Below, one piece after another: positions 11,600 to 22,899 of a DNA stretch of 64,000 nucleotides. The notes under the pieces were generated by a model, which searched no databases, was not told where the DNA came from, and was given only the letters and a program-made list of their open reading frames with translations. This stretch comes from Lycorma delicatula (taxonomy: Eukaryota; Arthropoda; Insecta; Hemiptera; Fulgoridae): assembly GCF_047948215.1 (NCBI RefSeq), contig NC_134456.1, positions 15,408,230 through 15,472,229 of the forward strand, read 5' to 3'. Position 1 is the stretch's first letter. Every line of letters begins with the position of its first letter. Position numbers and translations under genes: made by a program.

Positions 11600-13240
11600 A
11601 CTTTTTTTATGCACATATCGCTTGCCAAAGGGATATCTACTTAATCCCTTAAGAGAGATTGGAAGTGTCAAAAACAAGTATCGCTTTGTTGAGGTGAAGC
11701 TTAATTCCAAGAATATGCGTTAAATTAATTTCAAAAAGACTTTAATTCAAAAAAAGTTGTTTTAAAAAATTTACAGATAATTGGCATGGAGAGTAAAAAA
11801 TAGAACTGAAAAATCGCAAACCCAACCCAACATCGTGATATTATTTTATTCTGTTTTTAACATATAAATAGATGTTTTTGCTTTTGTAAAATTAATTACT
11901 AATTTTCTTATCATTAAACTATTAAAATCCTGTATTTTCATCTTTCACATACCATTTAATTCATAAACTATCTACAATGTCGCTCATCATAGAGTTCTTA
12001 GTTTGCTAGTTATAATTATTATTACATTATACACTTTCTCATAATTGAATACTTTCTGGATCTATGGAAAATAGCTGAAACCAGGCAAACCACCTAATGA
12101 CATAATATCATATCAGCCGATTAGCATGTTACCTGCACTTAAAAAGTTTTCAAGAAATCTACTTAGATGATTAAAACCTTTTTAGAACAAAGCAAACTAA
12201 TATCTGATTCCAGATTGGCTTTCAAACAGATCATATTACCATCGAAGATTCATAGTCATTGCTAATATTCAGTTAGCTTTATACAAAAAACAGCTGTTCT
12301 ACTGGTTTTCTTGATATCTGCTAAGCCTTTAGATTAACGGTGGTACACTGGTCTTTTTGAAATTAATCAGCATCTACCTTTTCAGTATTTAACATTTTCA
12401 TTTCTTTTTTAAGTAAATGATATTTCAAGGTTAAATTCCAGACTGAAGTGTCTCTACTATTTTCCATAAATACAGGCATTCCTCAATGAAGTGTATTCCT
12501 CACACACTTCCAGTTTACCAAATTCTCCCAACACTAAAATAGCAGCTTGTACTGTGTAAAAGTAATTCACACGTCACCAGACATCATGTTACAGCACCTT
12601 CAAGAATAGTTAAACAGCATTGAGCATGGTGAAAAATGTGGCAAATAGTCTAATGAAAATAAAAGTATGCATGTTAGTTTTATTCTCTGAACAAATGTCC
12701 ATTTGTTATACTCGATGACATTCAGCTACCACAATCAAATTCTAGAAATACTTTGGTATTCACCTTGACAAAAGGAAAATTTGGAAAAACGAGAATAACT
12801 GATTACTAAATTTTTTCAGTTGTACTGGATTCTAAATTGAAACTCAAAATTATCTCTGAACAAGTTAATTATTTACAAAGTCATATGGCAGCCGGTTACT
12901 GAGAATATTAACAGAATCTGATGCAATTATATTATTTTTTAATCCAAAGTTTATCACAACTCACAGATTTACATTTTTTTAATAAATAATAATATAAATG
13001 ACTCCATATACCTACAATTCCAGAAGAAATCTCACCTTATTAATCAAAACTCAACAATCATCCAAATGTTCTGATAATTAATCTTCAAACTGCATTTGAC
13101 ACTTATATCCTTTTTTAAAATTCAAGATTTTTAAGAAGTAAATCCTTCTAAGAGAAGTATGAAGGAATTATTTTTTTAACCTTTGCTGTTAAGCTTTTCT
13201 CCTTCAAGACATTTGCAAACATACATTCACCTCATCTGTA
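11600..13240 (+). mobile_element. Jockey-type LINE relic, longer copy
   Basis: From about 12080 the + strand reads KPGKPPNDIISYQPISMLPA, then a degraded 'DWLSNRSY' (QFGFR-like), INTGIPQ with the following SVL-like segment near 12475, and downstream QLYWILN with a K.ISEQ-like region near 12815-12860. This order is that of Jockey-clade LINE reverse transcriptases. Stops are frequent and no ORF survives. The segment 11600-12110 matches 31740-32262 at roughly 75-80 percent, so the window holds two copies, the second truncated at 32262. The 5' part (11600-12080) has no readable protein. Confidence 0.65.
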
Positions 13241-13394
13241 CATTGTCCCGAATGAACAAATTTTTTTATATCAGCTGATGCTTATTTCAACTACATTCTT
13301 AAGTAGGTTTAAACTGATTTAAAAAATAAACCATCCAATAATGTCATCTGACACCAGTGTGAAACAGCTGTGAGGTAGACTGTTTCCTTATTTG

Positions 13395-13595
13395 AATACT
13401 AGATCGTGGATACTGGTGTTCTTTGGTGGTTGGGTTTCAATTAACCACACATCTCAGGAATGGTCGAACTGATGATGTACAAGACTACACGCTTCATTTA
13501 CACTCATACATACCATCCTCATTCATCCTCTGAAGAATTATCTAAACGGTAGTTACCGGAGGCTAAACAGGAAAAAGAAGGACGGTTTCCTTAAC
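13395..13595 (+). repeat. tRNA-derived SINE body, copy 1
   Basis: From 'gaatactagatcgtgg' to 'ggctaaacaggaaaaag' the sequence repeats almost exactly at 13703-13885. The same consensus appears in reverse at about 57665-57895 and 58763-58993. This copy lacks the tRNA-like head. The 3' end is A- and G-rich, as expected for a retroposed tail. Confidence 0.8.
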
Positions 13596-13599
13596 CCAT

Positions 13600-13890
13600 C
13601 AGGTTGGTCTAGTAGTGAACACATCTTCCCAAATCAGCTGATTTGGAAGTTGAGAGTTTCAGCATTCAAATCCTAGTAAAGTCAGTTATTTTTACACAGA
13701 TTTGAATACTAGATCGTGGATACCGGTGTTCTTTGGTGGTTGGGTTTCAATTAATCACACATCTCAGGAATGGGTGAACTGAGACTCGACAAGACTATAC
13801 TTCATTTACACTCATACATATCATCCTCTGAAGTATTATCTGAATGGTAATTACCGGAGGCTAAACAGGAAAAAAGAAGACTATTTCCTT
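13600..13890 (+). repeat. tRNA-derived SINE, head and body
   Basis: The head (about 13600-13680) carries a box A-like GGTTGGTCTAGTAGTG and a box B-like GCATTCAAATCC, spaced as in a tRNA gene. The body (13703-13885) follows and ends in an A-rich stretch. Copies elsewhere in the window (14240-14400, 57665-57895, 58763-58993) support a dispersed SINE family. The head is tRNA-like but too degraded to name the parent tRNA. Transcription by Pol III is inferred from the boxes only. Confidence 0.75.
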
Positions 13891-14024
13891 GCTCAATTCC
13901 TGTCGTGTCATGGCTGCTTCAGGCCATACCTGTAGCGCAGCGAGTACGATTTGTGGTTTTATTGTGGCACCTTCAATGGTGTTGAAAACGTGATCTTCGT
14001 GTACGTCACGTAGCCGAATCCAAG

Positions 14025-14110
14025 GGCAAGCTATGTGGCGGTAATGGACCCCCTAGACACAAACAACATAATTGAATGCGATTTTCAAGTTAGTGAGAAG
14101 CATCAGTGTA
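14025..14110. repeat. Short repeat shared with 32266-32345
   Basis: The run 'tgtggcggtaatggaccccctagacacaaacaacata' resembles 'tgtggtggtaacaggcccactagacacaaacaacata' at 32268. No protein or RNA function is apparent; it is probably part of another degraded retroelement. 13895-14230 otherwise holds no gene. Confidence 0.6.
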
Positions 14111-14239
14111 AGGTGGCTGAGGAATAGAATGGTGGCCAGCCTGCTGGAGTGGTGGGCATCCATCTGCGTCAGTTAAATTTGGTTAACCACGTTCCAGAGG
14201 CTAAACAGAAAAAGAGAGAGAGGTAGCTAGTAGTGCCCA

Positions 14240-14400
14240 CCGGGTTGGCCTAGTTTAATTCTTCATCACAAATCATCTGATTTTGTCGAGAGTTCTAAGG
14301 TTCAAATCATAGTAAGTAACTGCCTTTACTAGGAATTGAACCTTAGAACTCTCGACTTCAAAATCAGGTGCTGTGTTTAATCGGCCACTTTTTTACACGT
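14240..14400. repeat. Head-to-head inverted pair of SINE heads
   Basis: A + strand SINE head with box A-like GGGTTGGCCTAGTTTAAT and box B-like GGTTCAAATCATAG is followed by its inverted partner. Positions 14285-14305 are the exact reverse complement of 14336-14356, separated by 30 bp. Outside the perfect arms the similarity continues imperfectly on both sides, so the structure is two heads rather than only a short palindrome. Confidence 0.8.
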
Positions 14401-14689
14401 CCATTTCAATTGAGGAAATGGAATTCTATTATTTGTTTTTCAAACTACAGATAAGTTTGTTATATTTTTAATAATTCAAAAATTTTTTTTAATGTTTCGT
14501 TCATTTTTTTACTCATTTTCAATTTTTTTTCATTCTTTTTTTTATTGTTTAAATCTGGTTATGGTTATTTTTTTATTACTTTTCATTTGCTGTATTAAAC
14601 AAACAATAGAATTTTGTCCTAATTTTTATCCCTTAATATTAATATTATTTAATAATAAATCCGATTGCTTGATATGTTCATGCATCCTC

Positions 14690-14945
14690 GGGCGTTCAAA
14701 TAACGCGCCAAGAGTAGTGTGTGGCGCGTGACTACAATCGGCCTGTTTCGTTGAAGTTAGGCATCCTCACTTGCCTGTCGCGAGACACAAGTTGCTGGGC
14801 CGGCTCCTTCAGCTGAGTCCGCCGGCCAGGGTGATTGAAGCCCGTCGCGCTGGAGCTGGAGCGGGAAGGTAACGTCCACGTCCAGGGGCTACCTCGGCGG
14901 TCCGGCCAAACCTGCTGCTCCGGCGGGGATGTTGGCATCCGCCGA
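14690..14945. other. Isolated GC- and CpG-rich block
   Basis: About 250 bp of GC-rich, CpG-containing sequence lies inside DNA that is otherwise strongly AT-rich. A 68-codon reverse-strand open frame (14732-14938) has the Pro/Arg/Ser composition of translated GC-rich DNA and I do not accept it as a gene. The block could be a promoter-type CpG island, a LINE 5' UTR or a SINE; no motif decides. Confidence 0.6.
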
Positions 14946-16190
14946 TATTAAATTAGGCATGTGGCAACAACACTAAAAAAAGACAGCTAATATCTTATAA
15001 AATATTTGAAGTATATTTTTATACAAAATTATATATAATTTTGCTTCGGTTTGTCGTTACAGAATTATGTATTTTTAAATTGATATCATCTCCGACCGTC
15101 ATGGACAAAAATCTATACAGAAATTAAAAATAATTACTAGTTTAATTTATTAATGAAAATGATTTTTTGATGTTTAACTATTACGCTTTTGTGTTGCATT
15201 ATTTTTATGTTTAACAAAAAGAACATTATTATTATTAAATGCTGACCTATTATTATTATTGTTTTTTTTATAAATTAATAAATCTCAATCGCTTCTAAGA
15301 ATTTTCTGAAAATTTCAGTAAATTTTTACTTTTATTTTAAACTTGTTTAACTGTTACGTGAATGAAAAATTACGAATTAAGTCTGTTGTGCAAATCATAT
15401 GTATTTATATATTTTTTCCAACATTATAACGAGATATCGTATGTATTGAAGTGTACAATTGCGTGTGTTGGCATTATTTATCAATAATTCTTGACCTGTT
15501 AGTGTGAAAGTGTTGTAAAGAAAAGATTTATATCCTAATTTCAGTATTACTTATTTATTGGTTTTCATTTTTGTTTATCTGACTAAGTGAGTAATTTTAT
15601 ACCATTCTTATATAAATTAATAAAATTTAAGTTGAGTTTTTGTATTGATGGATTGGTGGTGTGGGCTTTAACTTGTGATAAAAACTCATTTGAGAGCGTC
15701 GTAAAATGGTTTTTTTAAGCAAAAATTCATATATCGTGGGCATATTATTATCATTATTAGTTATTTTGGCACACGAAGTTTGTTCCACCCTAATGGTTTT
15801 TAACGTATACGCCATTACTGACATGGTGTAAATGAAGGTTAGCGAGCATATGTTAAGTTTCGTTAAATTATATTTATAAAATAAAAAATTGTTATATCAG
15901 GTAATTAGTTTTGATTATTTAAGTAGTAAATAATTGCAATAATTACTGAATTTACTACTTAAATACTCAAAATATTAACAGTAATGACTGAAACGTAAGG
16001 GGTGGAACAAACTGCAAAAGTGCCGTAATTTTCTTTCTATTTATTGGAAATTATAATACTTACTTTCTTATCCGTTATTCCCCGATACTAATAAATAAAA
16101 AAAAAAAAAAACAGTTGATAGTTGACCAGTTTTGTAATAGACTGTTTAAGCTTTCCATTATATTACAATTAATGGAAAACAGATCTGTTT
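14946..16190. other. AT-rich interval without a recognisable gene
   Basis: No exon, RNA or TE protein could be read. A perfect 15-bp inverted repeat lies at 15917-15931 and 15950-15964 with an 18-bp loop. Several TA- and TTA-rich runs are present. Confidence 0.6.
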
Positions 16191-16199
16191 CATGATAAC

Positions 16200-18770
16200 T
16201 CCTAGCAAACGTCAATGGTTTTTAGTTTGTCAAGTAGAACTCGCTAAAATAAACTGAGGTAGGTTGCAAAGAACTATTGTGTCCCTGAACCAACCGTGAA
16301 AACCATCTTCACAATTAATTACATACACCTGCATAATAATTTCGCAAAACTGTCGATTCTATCAAAAAGTCTCAGAAATTAACATTTCACAAAAACAAAA
16401 ATTATAAGTAATTTATGAAACAAATAAAACACGATTATTGTACGAAAGTATTAATGATCCTTAACTTTAGGCTCTCAGAAATCGATAATTAACATTGAAT
16501 TTTCATACGCATGACTGTTTTCATACCTTTAAGCAGATGAGTCCTTTCGTAAATATATCGGTTGCCTGTTTTTCAGATTGAATGCTTCCTTCTTTCTCCA
16601 TCTTTCTCACATAATGGCATCTAGTTTTCTTTATTGTAGAACATCGCTTTATTTTTAAGTTTAATGGCAATCTGATTATCTATTAAGAGAGTTTGCTTTG
16701 GATTGACATTAAGTGTAACAACTTTCTTTTAGATGTCAAGCCAAACCAACTATTTGGTTGCCTCTATTGTACAAATATATGCAGCTTTCGTAGAAGAGAA
16801 TGATATAAATTTCTGCAATTTACTTTTCCACACAACTGATCTACCATTGGATTTAAGGAGAGTTTCGCCAGTCTTCCTTCAAATGATTGTCACCAACATA
16901 ATTGGCATCACTGTACATCTCAATTTGCCCACTGGCTTTTTTTATTATATGTAATGCCATTTTCAGGAATAGATTAGAAATATCTGAAATTTCTTTTTAC
17001 CAAATTAAAATGGGCCTTTATTGGTTGAATCTTTGCTCCAGTTGCAATATTGAAGGCAAAGCTTAAGTCTGTTGTTTTGCCTGATGCTAAATAATTTAAG
17101 CTTCCAACAATTTCCCTATCATGTTCACCGTTGGATATTAGAGGAGAGGTTCCAGGTTCCCAACCAAGTTCAGTTGGAAAGATTAAGATTTGCAGTCACT
17201 AAACCCATTTTGTTTTGTAGAATTATCTTTGCATGTACTGACTGGTCCATCTATAAATTTTTCAGTGCCTGCATTATGGCAACGTGAGAAATACAGTTAA
17301 ATGCATTTCTCATGTCTAGGGTAATGAGAGCACAAATACCCCGCCGACTGCCTCTCATAATTCTCCTAGCCACCGCTAGCACAACAGTATTGAGAGCAGA
17401 CGTTCCCACTCCCTCCTATACTATTGTGGTGCTGGAGCATGTGCTCCAGTACACAACACAGCAGTGGCCATTCCGTGTATCATAACCTGTGGCCGGTAAG
17501 AGGAAGGAAGCGCGGGAATCACAAATGATTCTGTTTTCTGTTTCAGCTACTGCAGATTGTTGTGGCGTATAAGATACTGTCATAGAGTGTTAACACTTAC
17601 ATTATAATTTTTCCAAGCCTGATACAACTGTATCACAGTGCTATTAGATGGCCATTCACTTGATTTATGATCCTTTAACTTGCACTTACAACAGATAGGT
17701 CTCACTTAACAGTTTTTAGAGATTGCCTAATTTTCCACAAGAAAAACATTTCGTACCATTGTGATTAGCATTAGCATGACTTCCTTTGTAGAATTAGATC
17801 TTGAAGCACACTTCTTGGGTTGAGAATCGACCTTGAGTTAAAGATGTATCGTTCATTTTAACCTCAATTCATAGTTTAAAAGTCGTTCCTGCAATTTTAG
17901 ACCATGTCTTTTGGCAAGTCATGCCATGTGATATAGATGGGGTAAAATTCTTAAGGCTATATTTGTAAAAGCTCTGCACATGTCATTATGATGTATTGTT
18001 TTGCCTAAGAATGTCATTGCATTTGAAGTTCATCATATTTGGCTAGTGGAATGTCAGATTTTGTTTTAGTTTCAACCTTACTTCGTGGGCAGTGATGCAA
18101 CTAGCTTCCCTAAAAAAATTTCTGTCTAGAAAAAGAATAATTCTTTTCTTGGTCTCTACATTTGCTATGTTACATTAACAAGTATCTTCTGATAATAAGC
18201 ACTTCCTGTCTCAGGCCTTACAAAGGTTGCATTAACAACTTGAAAAAATTATCTTTGCTTAAACATGTCTGCACAATAATATGCCTTATAAGGTTTTTAA
18301 TTTTGTTTTTTTCCAACTTCAACAAATATTCCACAGATTGCCAACTAGACCAAATCGGTTGATAATTATATTTAAATTTAAGTGTTGGAAATACTTATCT
18401 TTCCAATGGTATATTAGAAAACCCACGTGGTCTATTCTCCATATCTAATTTGTTAATAACCAAAAACTGCCCACTACTTACTATGTCCAGTAAAACTCAC
18501 TAAAATAAACTGAGATTGGTTACAAAAAACTATTTGAACACTCAACAAAATAACAAAAAACACAGACAGAATAAAAACATCATAACTAACTAATACATGT
18601 CTACTAAATAATATCGCAAATTATCGATTCTATTAAAAAGCCTCGGAAAATAAATAGAATCTCACAAAAATTAGAATTAAAAGTAATATTTGAAAGTGAT
18701 GTTTATAAAACGTATGAACATTGTACATAAATATTAATACCCCTTTATAATTAGTTCTTCATGGTTATTA
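16200..18770 (-). mobile_element. Internally deleted Copia-type LTR retrotransposon relic
   Basis: LTR-like sequence at about 16220-16450 and 18480-18760 flanks reverse-strand Copia protein fragments. RNase H end: HYVRKMEKEGSIQSEKQATD then IFTKGL near 16560-16620, with LLIDNQIAIKLKNKAMF near 16640-16700. RT/RNase H junction: DREIVGSLNYLASGKTTDLS near 17080-17130. From about 17519 rightward the Gag side matches copy A at 640 onward. The RT core and integrase expected between are absent. In their place is an R1-type LINE fragment at about 17225-17500. The whole is about 2.5 kb and defective. Confidence 0.7.
17225..17500 (-). mobile_element. R1-type LINE reverse-transcriptase fragment
   Basis: The reverse strand reads RRIMRGSRRGICALITLDMR followed by NAFNCISHVAIMQAL, the RT motif with catalytic-type Asp seen in R1-like LINEs. 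It is GC-richer than its surroundings and sits where the Copia pol core should be. The + strand open frame 17072-17287 is a shadow. Confidence 0.75.
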
Positions 18771-21625
18771 ACTTTTAATATGTAACATAAAATTTGTTGT
18801 TAGAAATGAAGATGAATTGAATAAATATGTTATCACTAAAGTGAGTGCTACCATTTCCGGATGAATGCTAAGAGACTTAGGGTCACGTGGCCTTAATTAA
18901 AGTTTAATTATTTATTTATTAAATTAAACATTTTTATAAAATTATGTATACATGATTTAAAATTTATGACATGGTGATAAGCAAGGTAATAATGTAAGGT
19001 AAGGTCATAATGTCGAACCAAGATATGAATAAACAAAGATGTACACACCAATATAATGAATCTGTTTCACAAACATGATAATAATATTATAAATAAAGGT
19101 TCCATAAATATGTTTATTGATACTCATATCTAAACAAGCTTGTGTTGTTCATTTTTTTGAATTCTGTTAAATCTGATTAATTATCATTTAGTATTTACCC
19201 CATTTTTGGTAAAAGATTTTGAACCTTTATTAGTGTGGACATGTTAAAAAATACATTTATGCTAAAATCACGCTCATTTTTTAACAAATTGTAATCGGTT
19301 GAAACTGACCTGTCTGCTAATATTTTATTGTATTCTGTTACAAGGTTTTTATCTTAATTTATATGATTAAATCGTTTATAACATTAGTTATACCGCATCT
19401 AAGTTGCTTCCGCATAATTTTGCTGTTTTATTTTTAATTATTAAAATTCGATGTAACTTTCATTGACGGCAGAAGTTATTAGTTGTGCTCTCTTAAGCAT
19501 CGGGCATATGCATAAAACTGACATCAGGGGAATGAGACGTTATCTTTTTTCAAAAGTCATTTAAATGTAATATTTATTAAAAGTGTAATAGAGATGCACA
19601 TTTATACTGGTTTGAGCCACATGCGGCTCACAGATGCCTCCCAATGTTCTTCAGTTTGTGGCATGAGATCGGTGTAAGCCTTAGAAGGGCCACATGATTA
19701 ATTTCAATATTATTTACAAAGTATTCTTGTATAAAAAAAAGTTATATTTATAACTCTTAAAGAGTTTCTTTAAGATATGTACCTATTTACATATCTTAAC
19801 TGCTGTTATTACTTACATCATACTGTGTTATAAAAAACTATTTACAGAAAACACATTACATCATTTACATTTAACATTGTCAATTCTGTTCATCATTCTG
19901 TTATTTCATTATCAATTTTGTTCTAATAATTAAATACAGAACATTTTTACTCAAAATTATGAACAACAAAGTTTCTATTGAAAGTTTTATAAGAAAACAA
20001 AATCAGTCAACAGCTGAAGCAATCGAGACAAAAGAAGGCATCACACACATAACTTTTTGTCGTTGCCCTTTTGGTAGTTTTTTCTGAGGTTCCTCTGTCT
20101 TCTGTCAGCTTCCTCATTTTGTAGCAACCACTGCACCTCTGTCTTGCTGTTGACTTCTTACCTTCAATGTTGATCAGTCTATGTACTGTTGTAGTCTCTT
20201 TTGTAAATTCATCTTGACTGACTTCAGTTTATGCATCATTGTCAAACGTCTGTAAAAAAAGGTAAAATCAATTCTTCCCTAAATATTAGGATTTTCATTG
20301 GAAGTTTTTGTTGTTTGATAACAAGGTTGTATGAAAACCATTGACAATTGAAGTTCCAAACAGTATTTCAAAAATGATTTTGATACCACTTTATTGAATG
20401 TAGATGGCTGGTATATGCTCATTTGGTCAGATAAATCAATAAATTCTTTTGCAGAGTTGTAGTCTGTTACCACCTTGGGTTTCATGATGTCCTTCCCTCT
20501 CTTCTGTTTTGTTACCATTTCGTCTCTGTGTTTTGTTGAAATCATCAACACATTTCCGTTATTCTTCTATTTCAATATATATATATATATATTTTTTTTT
20601 TACCTGAATATTGGGCTGTAACTACTTCACCTTTTTTCAGTTTGGTTTCTGTTAATTATGTTGATTTTTTCCTTTTTGATTAGCCATTAATGTACCAAAA
20701 AGATTTGTATAAAAATCATGTAACTGAGAAGCCAACAATACACTTGTATACCAATTTTCACAATCCAGCTTCAAGTAATGGTCCAGCAAGCTCCAACACA
20801 TATTTTTCTGGAACCCCTTTGCCGGAAATTGGTTCTTTTCCAGCATATATCATGAGATTCCATGTGTAGCCACAGACAAGACATAATTTGAAGTTTCACC
20901 CCGTGCTGGTGTCTTTCTTTTGGGAGAGTATTGATGAAAGACAAGCTGTCCCCTGAAAAGAATTATTTTTCATCGATTCACATCTCTTCGTGGAGGATTG
21001 ATTGCATTTTGAAACTTTGGGAGAAGCTAGTCGATGAGTTGTTGAACTTTGTACAGTTTCTTCATTGTATGGTGCATTTCCATTATGGAACATTCTCAGA
21101 AGAATCTCAAAAATGTTGGCTTAGAATCTCAGTAAGTTAGCTTACTAACCCGGTTAGAATACAACAGATTTACTATATACTCGGCATTTTACCAAGACCC
21201 CATCCACAAAATTTTCCACAAATCTTTCTGTTTCATTTATATCAGGTGTATTCTATTTTTTCAATCTAGAGCTTTATTATAATTATCGATTGCTCTTGTT
21301 CTCATTTGAAATTCAATCTTTTGTTATGCATAATGATTTGTCTCATTACCTTAAGAAATTGAAAATGCATGATCGATGAAAAGTGCATAATACACTTCTT
21401 GGGGATTGGCATCTGTACCTTTGCTATTATTTATCATCATTAAGTAATAGTGCAAAGGCATTGGAATAAAATATCACGTATATCAAATTTATTAGATTAA
21501 GTTAGATTTTAGATTCATTATCTCCTTCATTGTTATCACTGTATAATGCATTGTTGTAAACATTGGAGCATTGTAGGTTCAAACAGTGTACACTCTCAGT
21601 TTGATCTGGAATAAAAGAAATTCGA
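17519..21625. repeat. Segmental duplication, copy B (partner 640-4145)
   Basis: Collinear with 640-4145. Copy B carries two segments missing from copy A: 49 bp near 18427-18475 inside the nearly identical core, and about 365 bp near 19190-19555 containing no readable protein. It extends further right than copy A through the piggyBac N-terminal part. Confidence 0.85.
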
Positions 21626-21824
21626 ATATCGCTGCTGCTACTTACGCCAGCCGAATTACTGACAGAATCAGACATTCATAATTCTATCATAACTTTCCTC
21701 TGAATCGCTCTACAAACCTCTAATTTTTTGTCTTGTCATTTACAACTGGTTTGTCAAATTCTGATCTGTATTGAGAGTTTTCATGAGAATCTGTGCAAAA
21801 ATCAGCATTATTACTATAACTCAT
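19985..21824 (-). mobile_element. piggyBac-like transposase relic, copy B
   Basis: Read on the reverse strand from a plausible Met codon at 21822-21824 (MSYSNNADFCTDSHENSQ). Recognisable blocks in order: a region with SILSQKK or, in the next frame, YSPKRKTPARGETSNYVL (about 20890-20940); MLEKNQFPAKGF (20846); LLDHYLKLDCENWYTSVLLA (about 20760) with the FGTLMANQKGK block; and KEFIDLSDQMSIYQPSTFNK then IVN-like residues (20340-20460). These are hallmarks of piggyBac-family transposases. Stops and frameshifts interrupt it and a TA microsatellite (20571-20591) splits the C-terminal half. Terminal repeats and TTAA target sites were not established. Confidence 0.8.
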
Positions 21825-21829
21825 TTAAA

Positions 21830-22450
21830 AATAAATCAAAACACGAAAACGTTGTGCTGGAAAATACTAGAATTAGGTTAGGAATAAAATATCTTTTTTA
21901 GGCTTTGAATATAAATTTGTTAATTTACCAATAAACAATTACAACTTTCTAGTTTGTAGAGAATTTACTTCTGACGAAATGAATGTGAAATAACATTTAT
22001 TAAAATTAAACAGAAATTTAGTTTAATAAAAAACAAAACACACAAACTGAATCTGGAGCTAAATGAAAACAAATAGAAAACTTAGCAGTGGCAGAAAATA
22101 ATTGTTAAAAAATATATTTAAAGAATAAAAATCACATACATTACCACAAATCAAAGAATCAGTGAGCCAAGGGTCATTTCACATGGCCTCTTAGAGAGAT
22201 TAATTTGAGCCATGTATATAGCATCATCTGTTAATATCATTGGTCTGTTCTTGTGTTCTTAAGTTTTTCATTGAGAAAGCTTGCATCAGCATCAAATATA
22301 ACCTCACTTAAGCCACCATAAAACATAGACAAACAAAAATCATTAAGGAATTATAAGAGAGCTGTTTATGACAGGTGTAAAAGAGTCAAAGGTATTTTTA
22401 TTAAGGTCTATTTTTATTATGGTTATTTATTTTAATTTTGTTTTTCTTTA
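21830..22450. other. Interval without recognisable gene
   Basis: AT-rich sequence with no exon or TE protein that I can read. It ends in a pyrimidine-rich run and CAG at 22451-22453, the acceptor of the next exon. Confidence 0.5.
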
Positions 22451-22453
22451 CAG

Positions 22454-22600
22454 ATAATGAATGTGCCTGTAAATAATACTTTTACTAATGAAGCTCTGCT
22501 TCTTAATAAAAATATTAAATTGGTGACTGAACAGGATAATGCGGCACAAATGATATGGCTTCTGTTACCAGTGACTGAAACTAACACATCGCATGAGCAT
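22454..22600 (+). CDS. Candidate first coding exon of the zinc-finger gene
   Basis: A strong acceptor (tttgtttttctttacag) precedes ATAATG, and the frame from ATG at 22457 runs 48 codons, MNVPVNNTFTNEALLLNKNI and onward to HEH, before the donor GTAAGC at 22601. The exon ends in phase 0, matching all the downstream candidate exons at 28627, 29693, 33408, 36761 and 38471. No domain is recognised in these 48 residues. The acceptor implies an upstream 5' UTR exon that I could not locate. Membership in the zinc-finger gene is inferred from strand, phase and position; no transcript evidence is available. Confidence 0.5.
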
Positions 22601-22899
22601 GTAAGCTCTTTTCTTTTCATTTTTATTTCTCTTCTGCATATCTTCTTTCCTGGTTTTCCAACAGTTCTTCATTCTTTTCTTTATTTTTCCCTTCTTTTTT
22701 CTAGCTTTCTGTGAAATCTTTACTGGTTTTCTGAACATTGTTCTGTATTGAAAAAATATTTTTATTTTCATTTACAACCACTGAACTGTATTGATATTTC
22801 CATTCTTTTTTTCGTTAAATGTGGTTGAAAATCTGTTTTGTGAGACTGAAAAAAGATTTGGCCCTCTTTTTTCTGATGAAATTGACCTTTTCTCGGTTT

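Noticed and set aside
14732..14938. Pro/Arg/Ser-rich reverse-strand ORF in the GC-rich block
   Set aside because: Low-complexity product of GC-rich DNA, without domain, splice context or homology that I recognise.
15627..15824. 65-codon reverse ORF and nearby possible exon signals at 15.4-15.9 kb
   Set aside because: No motif, no paired splice sites, composition like the flanks.
22565..22771. Lys-rich reverse-strand ORF of 68 codons
   Set aside because: It overlaps the zinc-finger first exon and a T/C-rich intron tract; its Lys richness reflects that composition.
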